From NCBI RefSeq assembly GCF_019084075.1, contig NZ_JAHREN010000003.1, positions 119,426 through 183,425 on the forward strand: a DNA stretch of 64,000 nucleotides, written 5' to 3'. Each line of letters starts with the position of its first letter. Position 1 is the first letter of the stretch. Positions 8,171-16,965 of this stretch are shown here, in pieces. The position numbers and the translations under genes are program-made. Source of the DNA: Siccirubricoccus sp. G192 (GTDB lineage: Bacteria; Pseudomonadota; Alphaproteobacteria; Acetobacterales; Acetobacteraceae). Below the pieces are notes generated by a model. The model was not told where the DNA came from and did no database searches. It worked only from the letters and a program-made list of their open reading frames with translations.

Positions 8171-9657
8171 ATGTCAACGACCACATCGCCAAAAACTCAC
8201 CCGGCGCCCGAGGCCTCCCCGCCCAAAACCTTGGAGGAGGCGGCCAGGCAGCTTGCTCTGTCCGCCGCCAAGGGCAAGTTCCTCGATACGGTCAAGGGCG
8301 AGAGCCAGCAGGCGATCGCCGGCTTCGCCGTGCAGCAGAAGAGCTATGAGCTCAAACATGAAACTCTGCGCACTAGGTGGGAGCAGAACGAGCGCGCCGT
8401 GAAGGATCTGCGCGGAAAGCTGATCCACCAGTTTGGTGATTGGAAGGAATTGCTTTGCAAAACAGTGTGCCAGACGAAGGACGAGATTGAGGCCGCCGAG
8501 ATCGCGCTCGGTAAGAAGTCGGAAGCGGTGGAACTTCCTCTGCAACGTCAGATCCAAGAAGCCGACGGGGAGCGGCAGGCGGCAAAGGAAAGATTCACAT
8601 CCTGGTCAAAGGCCGCCGACACGCTCGAAAAGGCCCTCACGGAGACGGCGGCTGAGATCCAGCAGGTCGTGCAGCTGCTTGGCAAGCCGGAGAAGGTCTT
8701 CGCGCTCTACCGCTTCTGGGTGCGGCTGCAGCCCGCGCACTACGCCGTCGCCGCCTCGAAAGAGTGGGCGCTGTTCCAGAACGGGGAAGTTTCCACGGGC
8801 AAGGCGCCTTGGGAGGCAATCTGCGCTAACTGCCGCGAGGAAGGAGGTTCCGGCACCGGGCAGGACCGCGGCAACATGCCGGCCGAAAAGGCGAATAGCG
8901 GTGCCGGCGTGTCCAGCCGCAACAAGGATACCGCAGCGACGCCCGCCTTCCACAACTTCGGCGACCTCCACGTCGAGGCGAAAGACCCATGCGCCGGGGG
9001 GCGGCGCATTTGGGTGAAGATTGAGGATAGCACGACGAAGGTTCCCGACCCGGCGAGTCCCGGGACCTCCATCCCGGTCGGCGTGCGGGTGAAGGTGGCT
9101 TACTGGAGCGAGGAGCCCCAGAACGGTGTGTTCGATCCCTTTGCCGAACCGTGCCGCGAACCACGCCCGACTCAGAAACCCGAGGATTTCGACAATGTAG
9201 TGATCGCGGATGAGACATCGCCCGATCACTTCGCGAAGCGTGTCAACGAGAACTCGGCCCTGGTCAAGCTTTCCATCCTGGACGGTGCGAACTCACCTCC
9301 TCAGGTGGTACGGGAGGAGAGATGGCTGGACCAGGGCGGCAACGCCAATGGCGGCGCGACGCCGGCACGCGCTGCGCACCTAATACCCAAGGACCAGCTC
9401 GACGCGACCCTCATGCAGGCGCTCGAGACCTACCGCGAGGCAGGTCTAAAGCATGCAGAGAAGCTCGCACAATCGAGATCGCCAAGGCCGATTTTGCTGT
9501 TGCAAAGAAGAAGCTAGATGACCTTCGAAAGGGTGAGGAGGAGGACGCAAAGACACGCCTGCAGAATTCGCCGCGGCCAGCCGACACCAAGACCGGTGCG
9601 GAGACGGACAGTCAGAACACGTCGGCGTCGAGCAAAGCCAGGCAGGTGACCGCGTGA
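8171..9657 (+). CDS. Coiled-coil protein carrying a copy of the sheath insertion domain (frame break near 9473)
   Basis: The gene starts at ATG 8171 behind a strong AAGGAGGGA site (8152-8160). Residues 20-190 are charged helices with coiled-coil character. Residues 260-390 are a close copy of the central domain of the sheath protein encoded just downstream (shared stretches VKIEDSTTKVPDPASPGTS and VGVRVKVAYWSEEP). The 8171 frame stops at 9517, but the -1 frame continues the C-terminal coiled coil (IEIAKADFAVAKKKLDDLRK) to 9657, so one base is probably missing near 9473. Its place directly before the sheath suggests a particle-associated role. The function is unknown and I know of no equivalent in standard eCIS sets. 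Confidence 0.65.
8955..9342 (+). repeat. Direct repeat copy A (sheath-domain duplication)
   Basis: About 388 bases here are highly similar to 9958-10341. The similarity covers coding sequence in frame in both genes and starts and ends abruptly, consistent with segmental duplication or gene conversion. Confidence 0.85.
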
Positions 9658-9671
9658 CGAGGAGCTGAGCG

Positions 9672-11231
9672 ATGCCCGAGTATCTAACGCCCGGTGTCTA
9701 CATAGAAGAAATCGAACGTGGGCCCCGCCCGATCGAGGGCGTCGCCACCAGCACGGCAGCCTTCATCGGTGAGACGGAACGGGGTCCGACCAGGCCGCGC
9801 CTCGTTACCGGCTTCAACGACTACCTCCGCTGGTTCGGGACCGTCTTCGATCCAGCGAAGTTCATGCCGCACACTGCCAGCGGCTTCTTCGAGAACGGTG
9901 GGAAGCGCCTCTATGTGTGCCGCATCGTGGGTGACGCGGCGACGACCGCCTCCCGCGACTTCGGCGACCTCCATGTCGAGGCGACCGGGCCCGGCGCCTG
10001 GGGCCGCCGCATCTGGGTAAAGATCGAGGACAGCACGACGAAGGTTCCCGACCCAGCGAGTCCCGGGACCTCCAAACCTGTCGGCGTGCGGGTGAAGGTG
10101 GCCTACTGGAGTGAGGAGCCCCCGGACGGCGTGTTCGACCCCTTTGACGAGCCGCGTCGCACGCCGCGCCCAGCCTTGCCGCCCGAGGATTTCGACGACG
10201 TGGTGATCGAGGACGAGGCATCGCCCGATCACTTCATGAAGCGCGTAAACGACAACTCGCCCCTGGTCAAACTCTCGATTCTGGACAGCGCAGCATCGCC
10301 TCCGCAGGTGTCTCGAGAGGAGGCGCGGTTGGACCAGGACGGTGTCGACGACCCGAATCCGATCGGCACCGATGACTACGAGGGCGCTAATGTCGAAGCC
10401 GACAAGCGGCGCGGCCTGGAGGCGCTGAAGCTAGATGAGTTCCGCGAGGTGTCGCTGGTCTACGCGCCCAACGCGCCCACGGATGTTGTGAAAAAGCTGA
10501 TCTCCCACTGCGAGAACCAGAAGTTCCGCTTCGCCGTCGTGGACAGCGCACCGAATGTCGGCAACTCCGCGAGCCTTGACCCTCGCACGATGATCCAGGA
10601 GACGCAGTACGCAGCCTTCTACTATCCCTGGATCTATGTGCCGGATCCCAGGACGGGTGTGAAACGGAAGATCCCGCCAGGCGGCCATGTCCTCGGCGTT
10701 TACGCCCGCACGGACATCGACCGCGGTGTGTATAAAGCTCCGGCAAACGAGACGCTCGGTGGCGTGATCGAGTTGGAATACAACATCGATGACAGCACTC
10801 AAGGGCAGCTCAATCCACGTGGGGTGAACGCGTTGCGCCGTTTTCCAGGTCGAGGTCTGCGGATCTGGGGTGCGCGTACCCTCTCTGCCAATGCATTGTG
10901 GAAGTACGTTCCCGTCCGGCGGCTCTTCATTTTCATCGAGCGCTCGATTTACGAAGGCACGCAATGGGTCGTCTTTGAGCCGAACGACGAGCGGCTCTGG
11001 GCGCGGGTCACGGACACGATCCGTCTCTTCCTCCGTGGCCAGTGGCGCGGCGGCGCACTGATGGGCCGCACCGAGGAAGAGGCGTTCTTCATCACCTGCG
11101 ACCGTACCACGATGACACAGGATGACATTCTAAACGGGCGTCTGGTCTGCGAGATCGGAATCCGTCCTGTTTACCCTGCGGAGTTCGTCATCTTCCGCAT
11201 ATTTCAGCACACCGCAGAGCCGCAGCGCTGA
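9672..11231 (+). CDS. Contractile tail sheath protein
   Basis: A 519-residue phage/eCIS sheath. The N-terminus has the hallmark MPEYLTPGVYIEEI. The C-terminal conserved sheath domain includes RRLFIFIERSIYEGTQWVVF and GRLVCEIGIRPVYPAEFVIF. A variable insertion domain occupies roughly residues 95-225 and is the part duplicated in the preceding gene. The start ATG 9672 follows GAGGAG at 9659-9664. The sheath polymerises around the inner tube and contracts to drive it. Only one full-length sheath gene is present, whereas Photorhabdus-type clusters carry several. Confidence 0.95.
   Translation: MPEYLTPGVYIEEIERGPRPIEGVATSTAAFIGETERGPTRPRLVTGFNDYLRWFGTVFDPAKFMPHTASGFFENGGKRLYVCRIVGDAATTASRDFGDLHVEATGPGAWGRRIWVKIEDSTTKVPDPASPGTSKPVGVRVKVAYWSEEPPDGVFDPFDEPRRTPRPALPPEDFDDVVIEDEASPDHFMKRVNDNSPLVKLSILDSAASPPQVSREEARLDQDGVDDPNPIGTDDYEGANVEADKRRGLEALKLDEFREVSLVYAPNAPTDVVKKLISHCENQKFRFAVVDSAPNVGNSASLDPRTMIQETQYAAFYYPWIYVPDPRTGVKRKIPPGGHVLGVYARTDIDRGVYKAPANETLGGVIELEYNIDDSTQGQLNPRGVNALRRFPGRGLRIWGARTLSANALWKYVPVRRLFIFIERSIYEGTQWVVFEPNDERLWARVTDTIRLFLRGQWRGGALMGRTEEEAFFITCDRTTMTQDDILNGRLVCEIGIRPVYPAEFVIFRIFQHTAEPQR
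9958..10341 (+). repeat. Direct repeat copy B (inside the sheath gene)
   Basis: Partner of 8955-9342. It encodes the protruding or insertion domain of the sheath, between the N-terminal sheath strand region and the conserved C-terminal domain. Confidence 0.85.
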
Positions 11232-11246
11232 GACGGAGAGATCGAG

Positions 11247-11682
11247 ATGGCACGCAAAGACCCCCTCCGCAATTTTTCGCTTCCGCCTCGAGATCGACGG
11301 CATCACTCAGGCGGGGTTCAGCGAGGTGGCAATCGGTGAGACGACGACCGACGCCGTTGACTACCGCGAAGGCAACGAGCCTGCGCATGTGCGCAAGCTC
11401 TCCGGGCTGACGAAATACGGCAACATTACACTCAAGGCCGGTTATACCGATTCGCTGGAGATCGCAAACTGGCACAAGCGGATTGTGGCCGGCGAAATCA
11501 GCAGCCAACGCAAGACTGTCACCATTGTCGTGCAGGATGAACTTGGCGCTGACAAGGCCCGCTTTGTGATCAGCGAGGCCTGGCCGTTGAAGTACGACCC
11601 GAGCGACCTCAATGCCAAGGGCAACGAGGTCCTGATCGAGACACTCGAATTGGCCAATGAGGGCCTCGAGCGCACGCGCTAG
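11247..11682 (+). CDS. Inner tube protein 1 (gp19/Hcp-like), with a one-base frame break at the T5 run
   Basis: The start ATG 11247 follows GGAG, and the first residues MARKDPLRNF fit the tube family. The frame breaks at the five-T run 11273-11277; with four T the protein continues as RFRLEIDGITQAGFSEV and runs to the stop at 11682, about 145 residues. The paralogue at 12292 has the matching DPYRGFRFLIEFE segment, which supports an inserted T here. The family forms the hexameric inner tube. A shorter frame starting at 11326 is open but lacks the first beta strand. Confidence 0.85.
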
Positions 11683-11706
11683 CGCGCGATCCGAAGGAGC
11701 AAGCCG

Positions 11707-12102
11707 ATGAGTAACAGGGCCGCACCGGCTTTTAGGACCGAGGTGGAATTCATCTTGCCGAAGGGCTACCTCGACGAACACGGTGTGCTGCACCGCGAGG
11801 GCGTGATGCGGCTTGCCACAGCGGCGGACGAGATCCTGCCGCTCCGCGACCCGCGCGTGCAGGCCAACCCCGCCTATCTCGCCGTCATTGTCATGGCACG
11901 CGTAGTGGTACGGCTGGGCTCGCTTCCTGAGGTGGATACGCGCGTCGTGGAGGGGCTCTTTGCCTCCGACCTCGACTATCTCCAACGGCTATACGAGCGG
12001 CTGAACGGCGCGGAGGAGAGCGAGCCAGCGCCGGGGATCGCCCTGCAGGGCGGCGCCCCGAGCAATCTGCGCGCGGGGATGACAGTCCTGGGGGAAGCCT
12101 AA
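11707..12102 (+). CDS. Tail assembly chaperone-like protein
   Basis: A 131-residue acidic protein starting at ATG 11707 behind AAGGAGC. The N-terminal VEFILPKGYLDEHGVLHREG and the following MRLATAADEI segment are typical of small proteins between the two tube genes in eCIS and Mu-like contractile tails, where they act as tail assembly chaperones. The C-terminal tail after residue 105 is Gly/Pro rich. The next small frame lies in the -1 register right at its stop; see the findings for a possible ribosomal frameshift. Confidence 0.7.
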   Translation: MSNRAAPAFRTEVEFILPKGYLDEHGVLHREGVMRLATAADEILPLRDPRVQANPAYLAVIVMARVVVRLGSLPEVDTRVVEGLFASDLDYLQRLYERLNGAEESEPAPGIALQGGAPSNLRAGMTVLGEA

Positions 12103-12134
12103 CGGCCTATCCTCGACGTCTGCTCTACGAGGAG

Positions 12135-12281
12135 ATGGCCTTTCTCGCCTTCCACTTCCACTGGAGCCGTGAGGAGCTGATGAGCCTAGAGCATGCGGAG
12201 CGGCGGCGCTGGTGCCGCGAAATCTCGGCAGTGAATCGCCGGTCGATCGGCGCACCGCCGAACCCCTTCGACCTGGCTTGA
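12135..12281 (+). CDS. Small conserved eCIS protein (48 residues, DUF6760-like)
   Basis: This short gene encodes MAFLAFHFHWSREELMSLEH followed by ERRRWCREI, a pattern I associate with the small DUF6760-type proteins between the tube genes of eCIS operons. ATG 12135 has GAGGAG immediately upstream, with very short spacing. The frame is open further upstream and overlaps the end of the preceding gene, so it may also be made as the C-terminal part of a frameshift fusion (adding TAYPRRLLYEE). The role is inferred to be in tail assembly. Confidence 0.65.
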   Translation: MAFLAFHFHWSREELMSLEHAERRRWCREISAVNRRSIGAPPNPFDLA

Positions 12282-12291
12282 GGCGAGCGCC

Positions 12292-12717
12292 ATGACGCGC
12301 CAGCAGGATCCCTACCGAGGCTTCCGCTTCCTCATCGAATTCGAGCGCCTGCAGCAGGGCGGCTTCAGCCGAGTAAAGGGCCTGGCGAGCGAGACGAAAG
12401 TGGAGTCTTACCGTGAGGGCGGCGTGAACGACTTCGAGCACCGTCACGTCACTCAGACCTCATTCCCGAATATCGTGCTGGAGCACGGCCTAACCAATGA
12501 GAGGCTCTGGGAATGGCACCGCCGGACGGTGGAGGGGCGCGTGGAACGCAAGACGCTATCTGTCATTCTGCGCGACGCAAATGGTGACGAGGTCTGGCGG
12601 CTGCACGCGCATGGGGCGTATCCCGTGAAGTGGTCGCTGGCCGACCTCGATGCATCGAGCAGCGCGGTGTTGGTCGAGAGCGTCGAGTTCGCGCATCACG
12701 GACTCCGCCGGGGATGA
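12292..12717 (+). CDS. Inner tube protein 2 (gp19-like)
   Basis: A 141-residue paralogue of the tube protein at 11247. It has DPYRGFRFLIEFERLQQGGF at the N-terminus and the family pattern of a TSFPNIVLEHGLT strand, a WHRRTVEG helix end, VILRDANGDEVWR and a C-terminal WSLADLDASSSAVLVES stretch. Contractile injection systems commonly use two tube paralogues, one forming the main tube and one adapting it to the baseplate. Its stop overlaps the next start (ATGA at 12714-12717). Confidence 0.92.
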   Translation: MTRQQDPYRGFRFLIEFERLQQGGFSRVKGLASETKVESYREGGVNDFEHRHVTQTSFPNIVLEHGLTNERLWEWHRRTVEGRVERKTLSVILRDANGDEVWRLHAHGAYPVKWSLADLDASSSAVLVESVEFAHHGLRRG

Positions 12718-13805
12718 GCGCTCTGAGGGACATGGCGCACCGACCCGGCGTCGCGGCGCGGCAGGCCTGGCCGGTCCGGGCGGCGCGGCGTATGGGCGCG
12801 GGGCAGCCGGCTGCACGGCGTGGCTGGACGCCGCTGGCGCTGGCCTGGCGGCGGGCGCGCCTGGCTGCACCGCGGTTGGAACTGCGGCTGGCGCAGCGAT
12901 TCGAGCTGCTGCTGCGGCGCGGAGAGTCCTGCGGGCTGCTGGTGCATGGCCCGCTTGCCTCAGGTACTGCGCCGCGCGGCGCGGCGGCGTCGCACCCGGA
13001 CCGCCCGAACACGTCGCACTGCGCGGCCCTCGCTTGGCGGAATGGCCGGCCGGATAGGACGCCGCGCAGCGCGCTTGCGGCGGCGCGGTTGCGGCCGCTA
13101 CTGCAGGATCCGCGTGCCGCCGCCGCGCAGGCGCCCGCCCGCCCGGGTATCCTGATGCTGCGGCCCCTACTTCGGTTGCCGCGCGCCAATGCGGAGGTCA
13201 CTACCCTGTCCTCGCGGCGCTACCCGGACGACGCTATAATCGCCCCCGCATCCATTGCCGTGCAGTGGCCCGACCGGCGTGTGCCCGGCTTCATGGGACC
13301 CTTGCCGGCAGGACCTGCTGGCGTGTGGCCCGCATTGCGGCTGCGAGCGGCTGGGCCGGCGCTGGGGCACCTCGACGCGTCCGCCTCGGCCGGGCTGGTC
13401 CGGCAGATGGCACCGATCGAGGCGCAGAACCGCGCTCCGCTCGCCCTAGTGCTACATGGTGAACGCGGCCGGGCTCGCCCGGAGGTGGCTCGGCTGACGG
13501 AGGCCGCCAGGCGGTTGGACCTTGTTTGGCGCTTGTCCGAAGCTGCGGCAGCGGACGGTGTGGGCGCGGGTGGCAGCACGACGCATGCCGCGCCTTCACA
13601 GGCCGTGTCCATCCATACCGCGCTTGCTCAGGCCACGCTCCGCGAGGCTGCCGATGCACCGCTCACCGCCGCGGCGCCTGCCGCGATGCCCCGCACGGCG
13701 GTACCCGCGCGGGCCGAGTCGGCGCCGAGCGAGCGTTTCGTGGACGATGTCGTCCGACGCATCGAGCGGCGGTTGCGCATCGACCGTGAGAGGCGCGGGC
13801 TGTGA
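12714..13805 (+). CDS. Hypothetical eCIS protein, Arg/Ala/Pro-rich
   Basis: A 363-residue protein that starts at ATG 12714, overlapping the tube stop. Composition is strongly Ala, Arg and Pro biased. The middle has beta-like stretches (IIAPASIAVQWP, APLALVLHGERGRARPE), and the end is a charged helix (RFVDDVVRRIERRLRIDRER). I cannot assign a family. Its place between the second tube gene and the LysM collar gene is a usual site for a poorly conserved eCIS gene, so a particle or assembly role is inferred. The opposite-strand frames here are shadows of its high GC. Confidence 0.6.
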   Translation: MSALRDMAHRPGVAARQAWPVRAARRMGAGQPAARRGWTPLALAWRRARLAAPRLELRLAQRFELLLRRGESCGLLVHGPLASGTAPRGAAASHPDRPNTSHCAALAWRNGRPDRTPRSALAAARLRPLLQDPRAAAAQAPARPGILMLRPLLRLPRANAEVTTLSSRRYPDDAIIAPASIAVQWPDRRVPGFMGPLPAGPAGVWPALRLRAAGPALGHLDASASAGLVRQMAPIEAQNRAPLALVLHGERGRARPEVARLTEAARRLDLVWRLSEAAAADGVGAGGSTTHAAPSQAVSIHTALAQATLREAADAPLTAAAPAAMPRTAVPARAESAPSERFVDDVVRRIERRLRIDRERRGL

Positions 13806-14509
13806 GCGGGTCGCAGCCCATGAACAAGCTTGAGAAAGCCGTGATTGAGATCATGGCCGGGGAGCGCCGGGGCACGCGCATCGGGGTGCTATTCAATCCC
13901 ACCGAGTACACCATCGAGCGGTCGAACACCTATAAGGCGACCGCGCTGCTCGGCCTCGGCAGTCCGCTGCTGCAGTTCGTCAACGGCGATGCAGACCAGC
14001 TCTCTATGGAGCTGTTCCTGGAGGATTTCACTGACCCGCCGCGCGCCGGCCCAAGTGGACCGCCGCGGAGTGTGTCAGAGCGGATCACCGAATTGTCCCG
14101 CCTCCTGCTGATCGACAGCTCCCTGCATGCGCCGCCGCCGGTGAAGTTTGCCTGGGGGCGGCTGAGCTTCGATGCAGTCATCGAAAAGTTGAGCCAGAAG
14201 CACACGCTGTTCCGACCGGACGGCACGCCGGCACGTGCGACGCTCTCCGTCTCCTTTAAGGAGTATCGCTCGCTTGGCCGGCAGCTCCGGGAGCCGCGGC
14301 GCGAATCCGCCGATAAGACGAAGCGGCGGCAGCTCGACGCCTCCGACTCTATCTGGGCGTTGGCGGCGCGCGAATACGGCGACGCCGCTTTCTGGCGCCT
14401 CATCGCCGAGGCGAGCGACCTGGACAACCCACGGGAGCTCGCTGCCGGTACATGGCTCTTGCTACCGCCGTTGGAGGAGAATGGCGTTGCGCCTACAGGA
14501 ACTCGCTGA
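13802..14509 (+). CDS. LysM-containing tube-baseplate adaptor (Pvc7/Afp7-like)
   Basis: A 235-residue protein beginning at GTG 13802, which overlaps the previous stop and has GAGAGG at a good distance; ATG 13820 is an alternative start. Residues 1-150 form the CIS tube-adaptor domain (IGVLFNPTEYTIERSNTYK, FFLEDF-like strand, ARATLSVSFKEYR). Residues 175-225 are a LysM-like module (SIWALAAREYGDAAFWRLIA then LAAGTWLLLPPL). In related particles this protein links the inner tube to the spike hub. It overlaps the next gene by 29 bases. Confidence 0.85.
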   Translation: MSGSQPMNKLEKAVIEIMAGERRGTRIGVLFNPTEYTIERSNTYKATALLGLGSPLLQFVNGDADQLSMELFLEDFTDPPRAGPSGPPRSVSERITELSRLLLIDSSLHAPPPVKFAWGRLSFDAVIEKLSQKHTLFRPDGTPARATLSVSFKEYRSLGRQLREPRRESADKTKRRQLDASDSIWALAAREYGDAAFWRLIAEASDLDNPRELAAGTWLLLPPLEENGVAPTGTR

Positions 14510-15594
14510 GCGCCACGGCGACTTCTACGTCCCGGCCTTCGCGGTGCGGCTTGGTCGCGCCGACCTAGTGCGGCAGATGGCGGTTGCCGTCTCCCAGGCC
14601 GAGGCGGATCTCAGCCTATCGGGCATGGGCCGCTTCAGCTTTACGGTCGTCAACGCCTTCGACGTGGCGAAGCAGGACTTCCTGACAGGCGATGGGACGC
14701 CACTGCTGGAGAAGCTGACTTTCGGCGCCTCGGTCGAGGTTGCTATGGGCTACGGCGATGTGCGCGCGCTGCCCGTGCTGGTTTCCGGCGTGGTGACGGA
14801 GATCGGCACGAACTTCGCGGAGGGCGGGTCGCCGGAACTCACCGTCTCCGGCTACGACCACAGCTACCCGCTCTCGGTCGGCAAGAACAGCCAGAACTGG
14901 GCGAAGGCGAAGGATAGCGACGTAGTCGCAATGATCTCTCGTGCCCACAACCTCGACACGGATATCGTGCCCACGCGGGAAGAGCACGCCCAGATCGAGC
15001 AGAACCAGGAGAGCGACCTGGAGTTCGTCCGCAAAATTGCCGAGCGCAACCGCCGCTACAAGGTCTACATCTCGGGCGGGCGGACGCTGCGCTTCGGACC
15101 GGCGCGCGACGGCTCAGGCCCAGTCGCGACGCTCGCCTTCGGCGCGGGGCTGCTGAGTTTCAAGCCCGAGGCGAACCTGGCCGGCCAAGTCGGCGCGGTG
15201 GAGATCCATGGCTGGGATCCGAAGCGCGGGGGAGCCCATTGTCGGGCGTGCTCGGCGCGGTGACGAACCCGGCCGCGACGCCCGCCGCGAGAGTGCGGGC
15301 GACAAGCTCCAGCGCGTCGTCCGCGGTCAGTCGGTGCTGCGGCTGCGCCAGCCCGTGCTAAGCCAGGCGGAAGCGGAGGCTCGGGCGCGCGCCGCACTCG
15401 CGGAACGCGCCGAGCAGTTCCTGAGTGGGGAGGGCGAGAGCCTCGGCCTACCGGAGATCCGGCCGGACACGAACGTCGCGCTGGAGAGGATCGGGACACG
15501 ATTTTCTAAGACGTACTACGTCGAGCAAGCGACGCATCGAGCGGACAGCAACGGCTATCGGACCCGCTTCAAGGTGAAGGAGACGACGCTGTGA
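14481..15594 (+). CDS. Late control D / spike hub protein (Pvc8-like), frame break at 15228-15232
   Basis: The start ATG 14481 is preceded by GGAGGAGA. The protein has the gpD/VgrG-hub fold pattern: VSQAEADLSLSGMGRFSFTV near residue 33, VEVAMGYGD, GYDHSYPLSVGK and FVRKIAERNRRYKVYI. The frame ends falsely at 15263. Removing one G from the G5 run 15228-15232 joins DPKRGEPIVGRARRGDEPGR to the conserved C-terminus VALERIGTRFSKTYYVEQAT, ending at 15594. The intact product would be about 371 residues. It couples by GTGA to the spike gene. Confidence 0.88.
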
Positions 15595-16235
15595 ACGCCA
15601 TGCTGGAGCACGCGCCCCGCGAGACGGCACTTGAGGCCGGCGGCTATGCCAAGGGCGTGGCCGTCGCGCTGGTGACGCAGAACAGCGACCCGGAAGGCCT
15701 GGGCCGGGTCAAGGTGCGCTTTCCCTGGCACACCCGGCCGAGCGAGAGCCACTGGGCGCGAATCGCCGTCCCGATGGCAGGCAAGGAACGCGGCACCTTC
15801 TTCCTGCCGGAGCCCGGCGACGAGGTGCTCGTCGCCTTCGAGCGGGAGGACATCCGATTTCCCTACGTCGTCGGCGCGTTGTGGAATGGCAAGGACAAGC
15901 CACCCGCGACGAATGCGGACGGCAGGAACGACCTGCGCTTCGTGCGCTCCCGCAAGGGGCACGAGCTGACCTTCGATGATGGCGCGCGAGGGCGTGTCGA
16001 GCTGAAGCTGAACGATGGGAAGCGGCGGCTCTCTATAGAGGACGACACGGTCCGGTTGGAGGACGGCCAGGGCAATAGCCTCGAATTCTCCTCGACGGGC
16101 GGCAGTGTGACGCTGCGCGCCTCCCGCAAGCTGGCGCTCAGCGCGCCGGCCATCTCGATCGAGGCCAGCGGGACGCTAGAGCTAAAGGCCGGGCCGACAC
16201 TGACCATCAAGGGCGGCCTCGTGCAGATCAACTGA
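15591..16235 (+). CDS. Baseplate spike protein gpV/VgrG-like
   Basis: A 214-residue protein starting at GTG 15591 in the GTGA overlap. The OB-fold domain (VAVALVTQNSDPEGLGRVKV, then RIAVPMAGKERGTFFLPEPG) is followed by a beta-helical C-terminus with repeated short strands (SIEDDTVRLEDGQGN, SGTLELKAGPTLTIKGG). This is the classic gp5/gpV spike trimer. With the PAAR protein encoded next it forms the piercing tip. Confidence 0.92.
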   Translation: MNAMLEHAPRETALEAGGYAKGVAVALVTQNSDPEGLGRVKVRFPWHTRPSESHWARIAVPMAGKERGTFFLPEPGDEVLVAFEREDIRFPYVVGALWNGKDKPPATNADGRNDLRFVRSRKGHELTFDDGARGRVELKLNDGKRRLSIEDDTVRLEDGQGNSLEFSSTGGSVTLRASRKLALSAPAISIEASGTLELKAGPTLTIKGGLVQIN

Positions 16236-16248
16236 GGGAAGCACATGC

Positions 16249-16548
16249 ATGGGACAGCCCGCTGCACGTCTCGGCGACCCGACGAGCCACGGCACGCCAC
16301 TGGGCCCCGGGCCTGGGCTGCCGAGCGTGCTGATCGGCGGACAGCCCGCCTGGCGCGCGGTCGGAGACACGCATCTCTGCCCCCTCTCGGACGGGCCGAA
16401 GCCGCATTTCGGCGGCACGGTGCTGCGCGGCAGCGCGACCGTGCTGATCGGCGGTTTCCCGGCCGCGCGGCAGGGTGACACCGTGCTGGAGGCCGCGCCG
16501 CCGAACGCCATCCTCGGTGGTTTCCCTTCCGTGCTGATCGGGGGCTGA
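16249..16548 (+). CDS. PAAR-domain spike tip protein
   Basis: A 99-residue protein almost entirely made of the PAAR fold: MGQPAARLGDPTSHGTPLG at the start, then repeated VLIGGQPAWR and VLIGGFPAARQGD turns. His-containing loops (SHGTP and HLCP) could ligate the metal seen in PAAR tips. GAGGGAA at 16234-16240 favours ATG 16249 over the out-of-frame ATG 16245. It caps the spike trimer. Confidence 0.93.
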   Translation: MGQPAARLGDPTSHGTPLGPGPGLPSVLIGGQPAWRAVGDTHLCPLSDGPKPHFGGTVLRGSATVLIGGFPAARQGDTVLEAAPPNAILGGFPSVLIGG

Positions 16549-16554
16549 GACGCC

Positions 16555-16965
16555 GTGGAGGATCGCAAGGAATTCCTTGGTCGCGGCTGGGCTTTCCCGG
16601 TAGCGGTGGATCCCGAGACCGGCCGGACCGCTATGGCGGAGCACGAGGCCGATATTCGCCAAGCCATTCGTATCATCCTCGGCACCAGCCCGGGCGAGCG
16701 GGTGATGCGCCCAGATTTCGGCTGCGGCGTGCACGACCTCGTCTTCGAATCGCTTGACACCGCCGCACTCGCCCGCGTCGAGGACAGCGTGCGCGATGCG
16801 CTGGTGCGGTTCGAGCCGCGGATCGAGTTGCTGCAGGTGGCGGCCGACGCGCTGCGTGCGCCCGAGGGTGAGCTCACCGTGAGCATAGACTACCGCGTAC
16901 GGCGTACGAACCAGAGCGGCAATCTCGTCTATCCCTTCTACTTCCGCGAAGGTGCTGCGTCATGA
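16555..16965 (+). CDS. Baseplate wedge protein gp25/GPW family (Pvc9-like)
   Basis: A 136-residue gp25-like protein. It has the family core EADIRQAIRIILGTSPGERV followed by MRPDFGCGVHDLVFE and the C-terminal LTVSIDYRVRRTNQSGNLVY. The start is GTG 16555. It contacts the sheath baseplate end and nucleates sheath polymerisation in related particles. Its stop overlaps the following ATG. Confidence 0.93.
   Translation: MEDRKEFLGRGWAFPVAVDPETGRTAMAEHEADIRQAIRIILGTSPGERVMRPDFGCGVHDLVFESLDTAALARVEDSVRDALVRFEPRIELLQVAADALRAPEGELTVSIDYRVRRTNQSGNLVYPFYFREGAAS

Noticed and set aside
8171..9517. A second, truncated sheath gene
   Set aside because: Only the insertion domain is shared. The flanks are coiled-coil, and the conserved N- and C-terminal sheath regions are absent.
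12135..12281. The idea that the small protein between the tube genes is only noise
   Set aside because: Its HFHW and ERRRW motifs and fixed place in eCIS operons support a real gene despite 48 residues.
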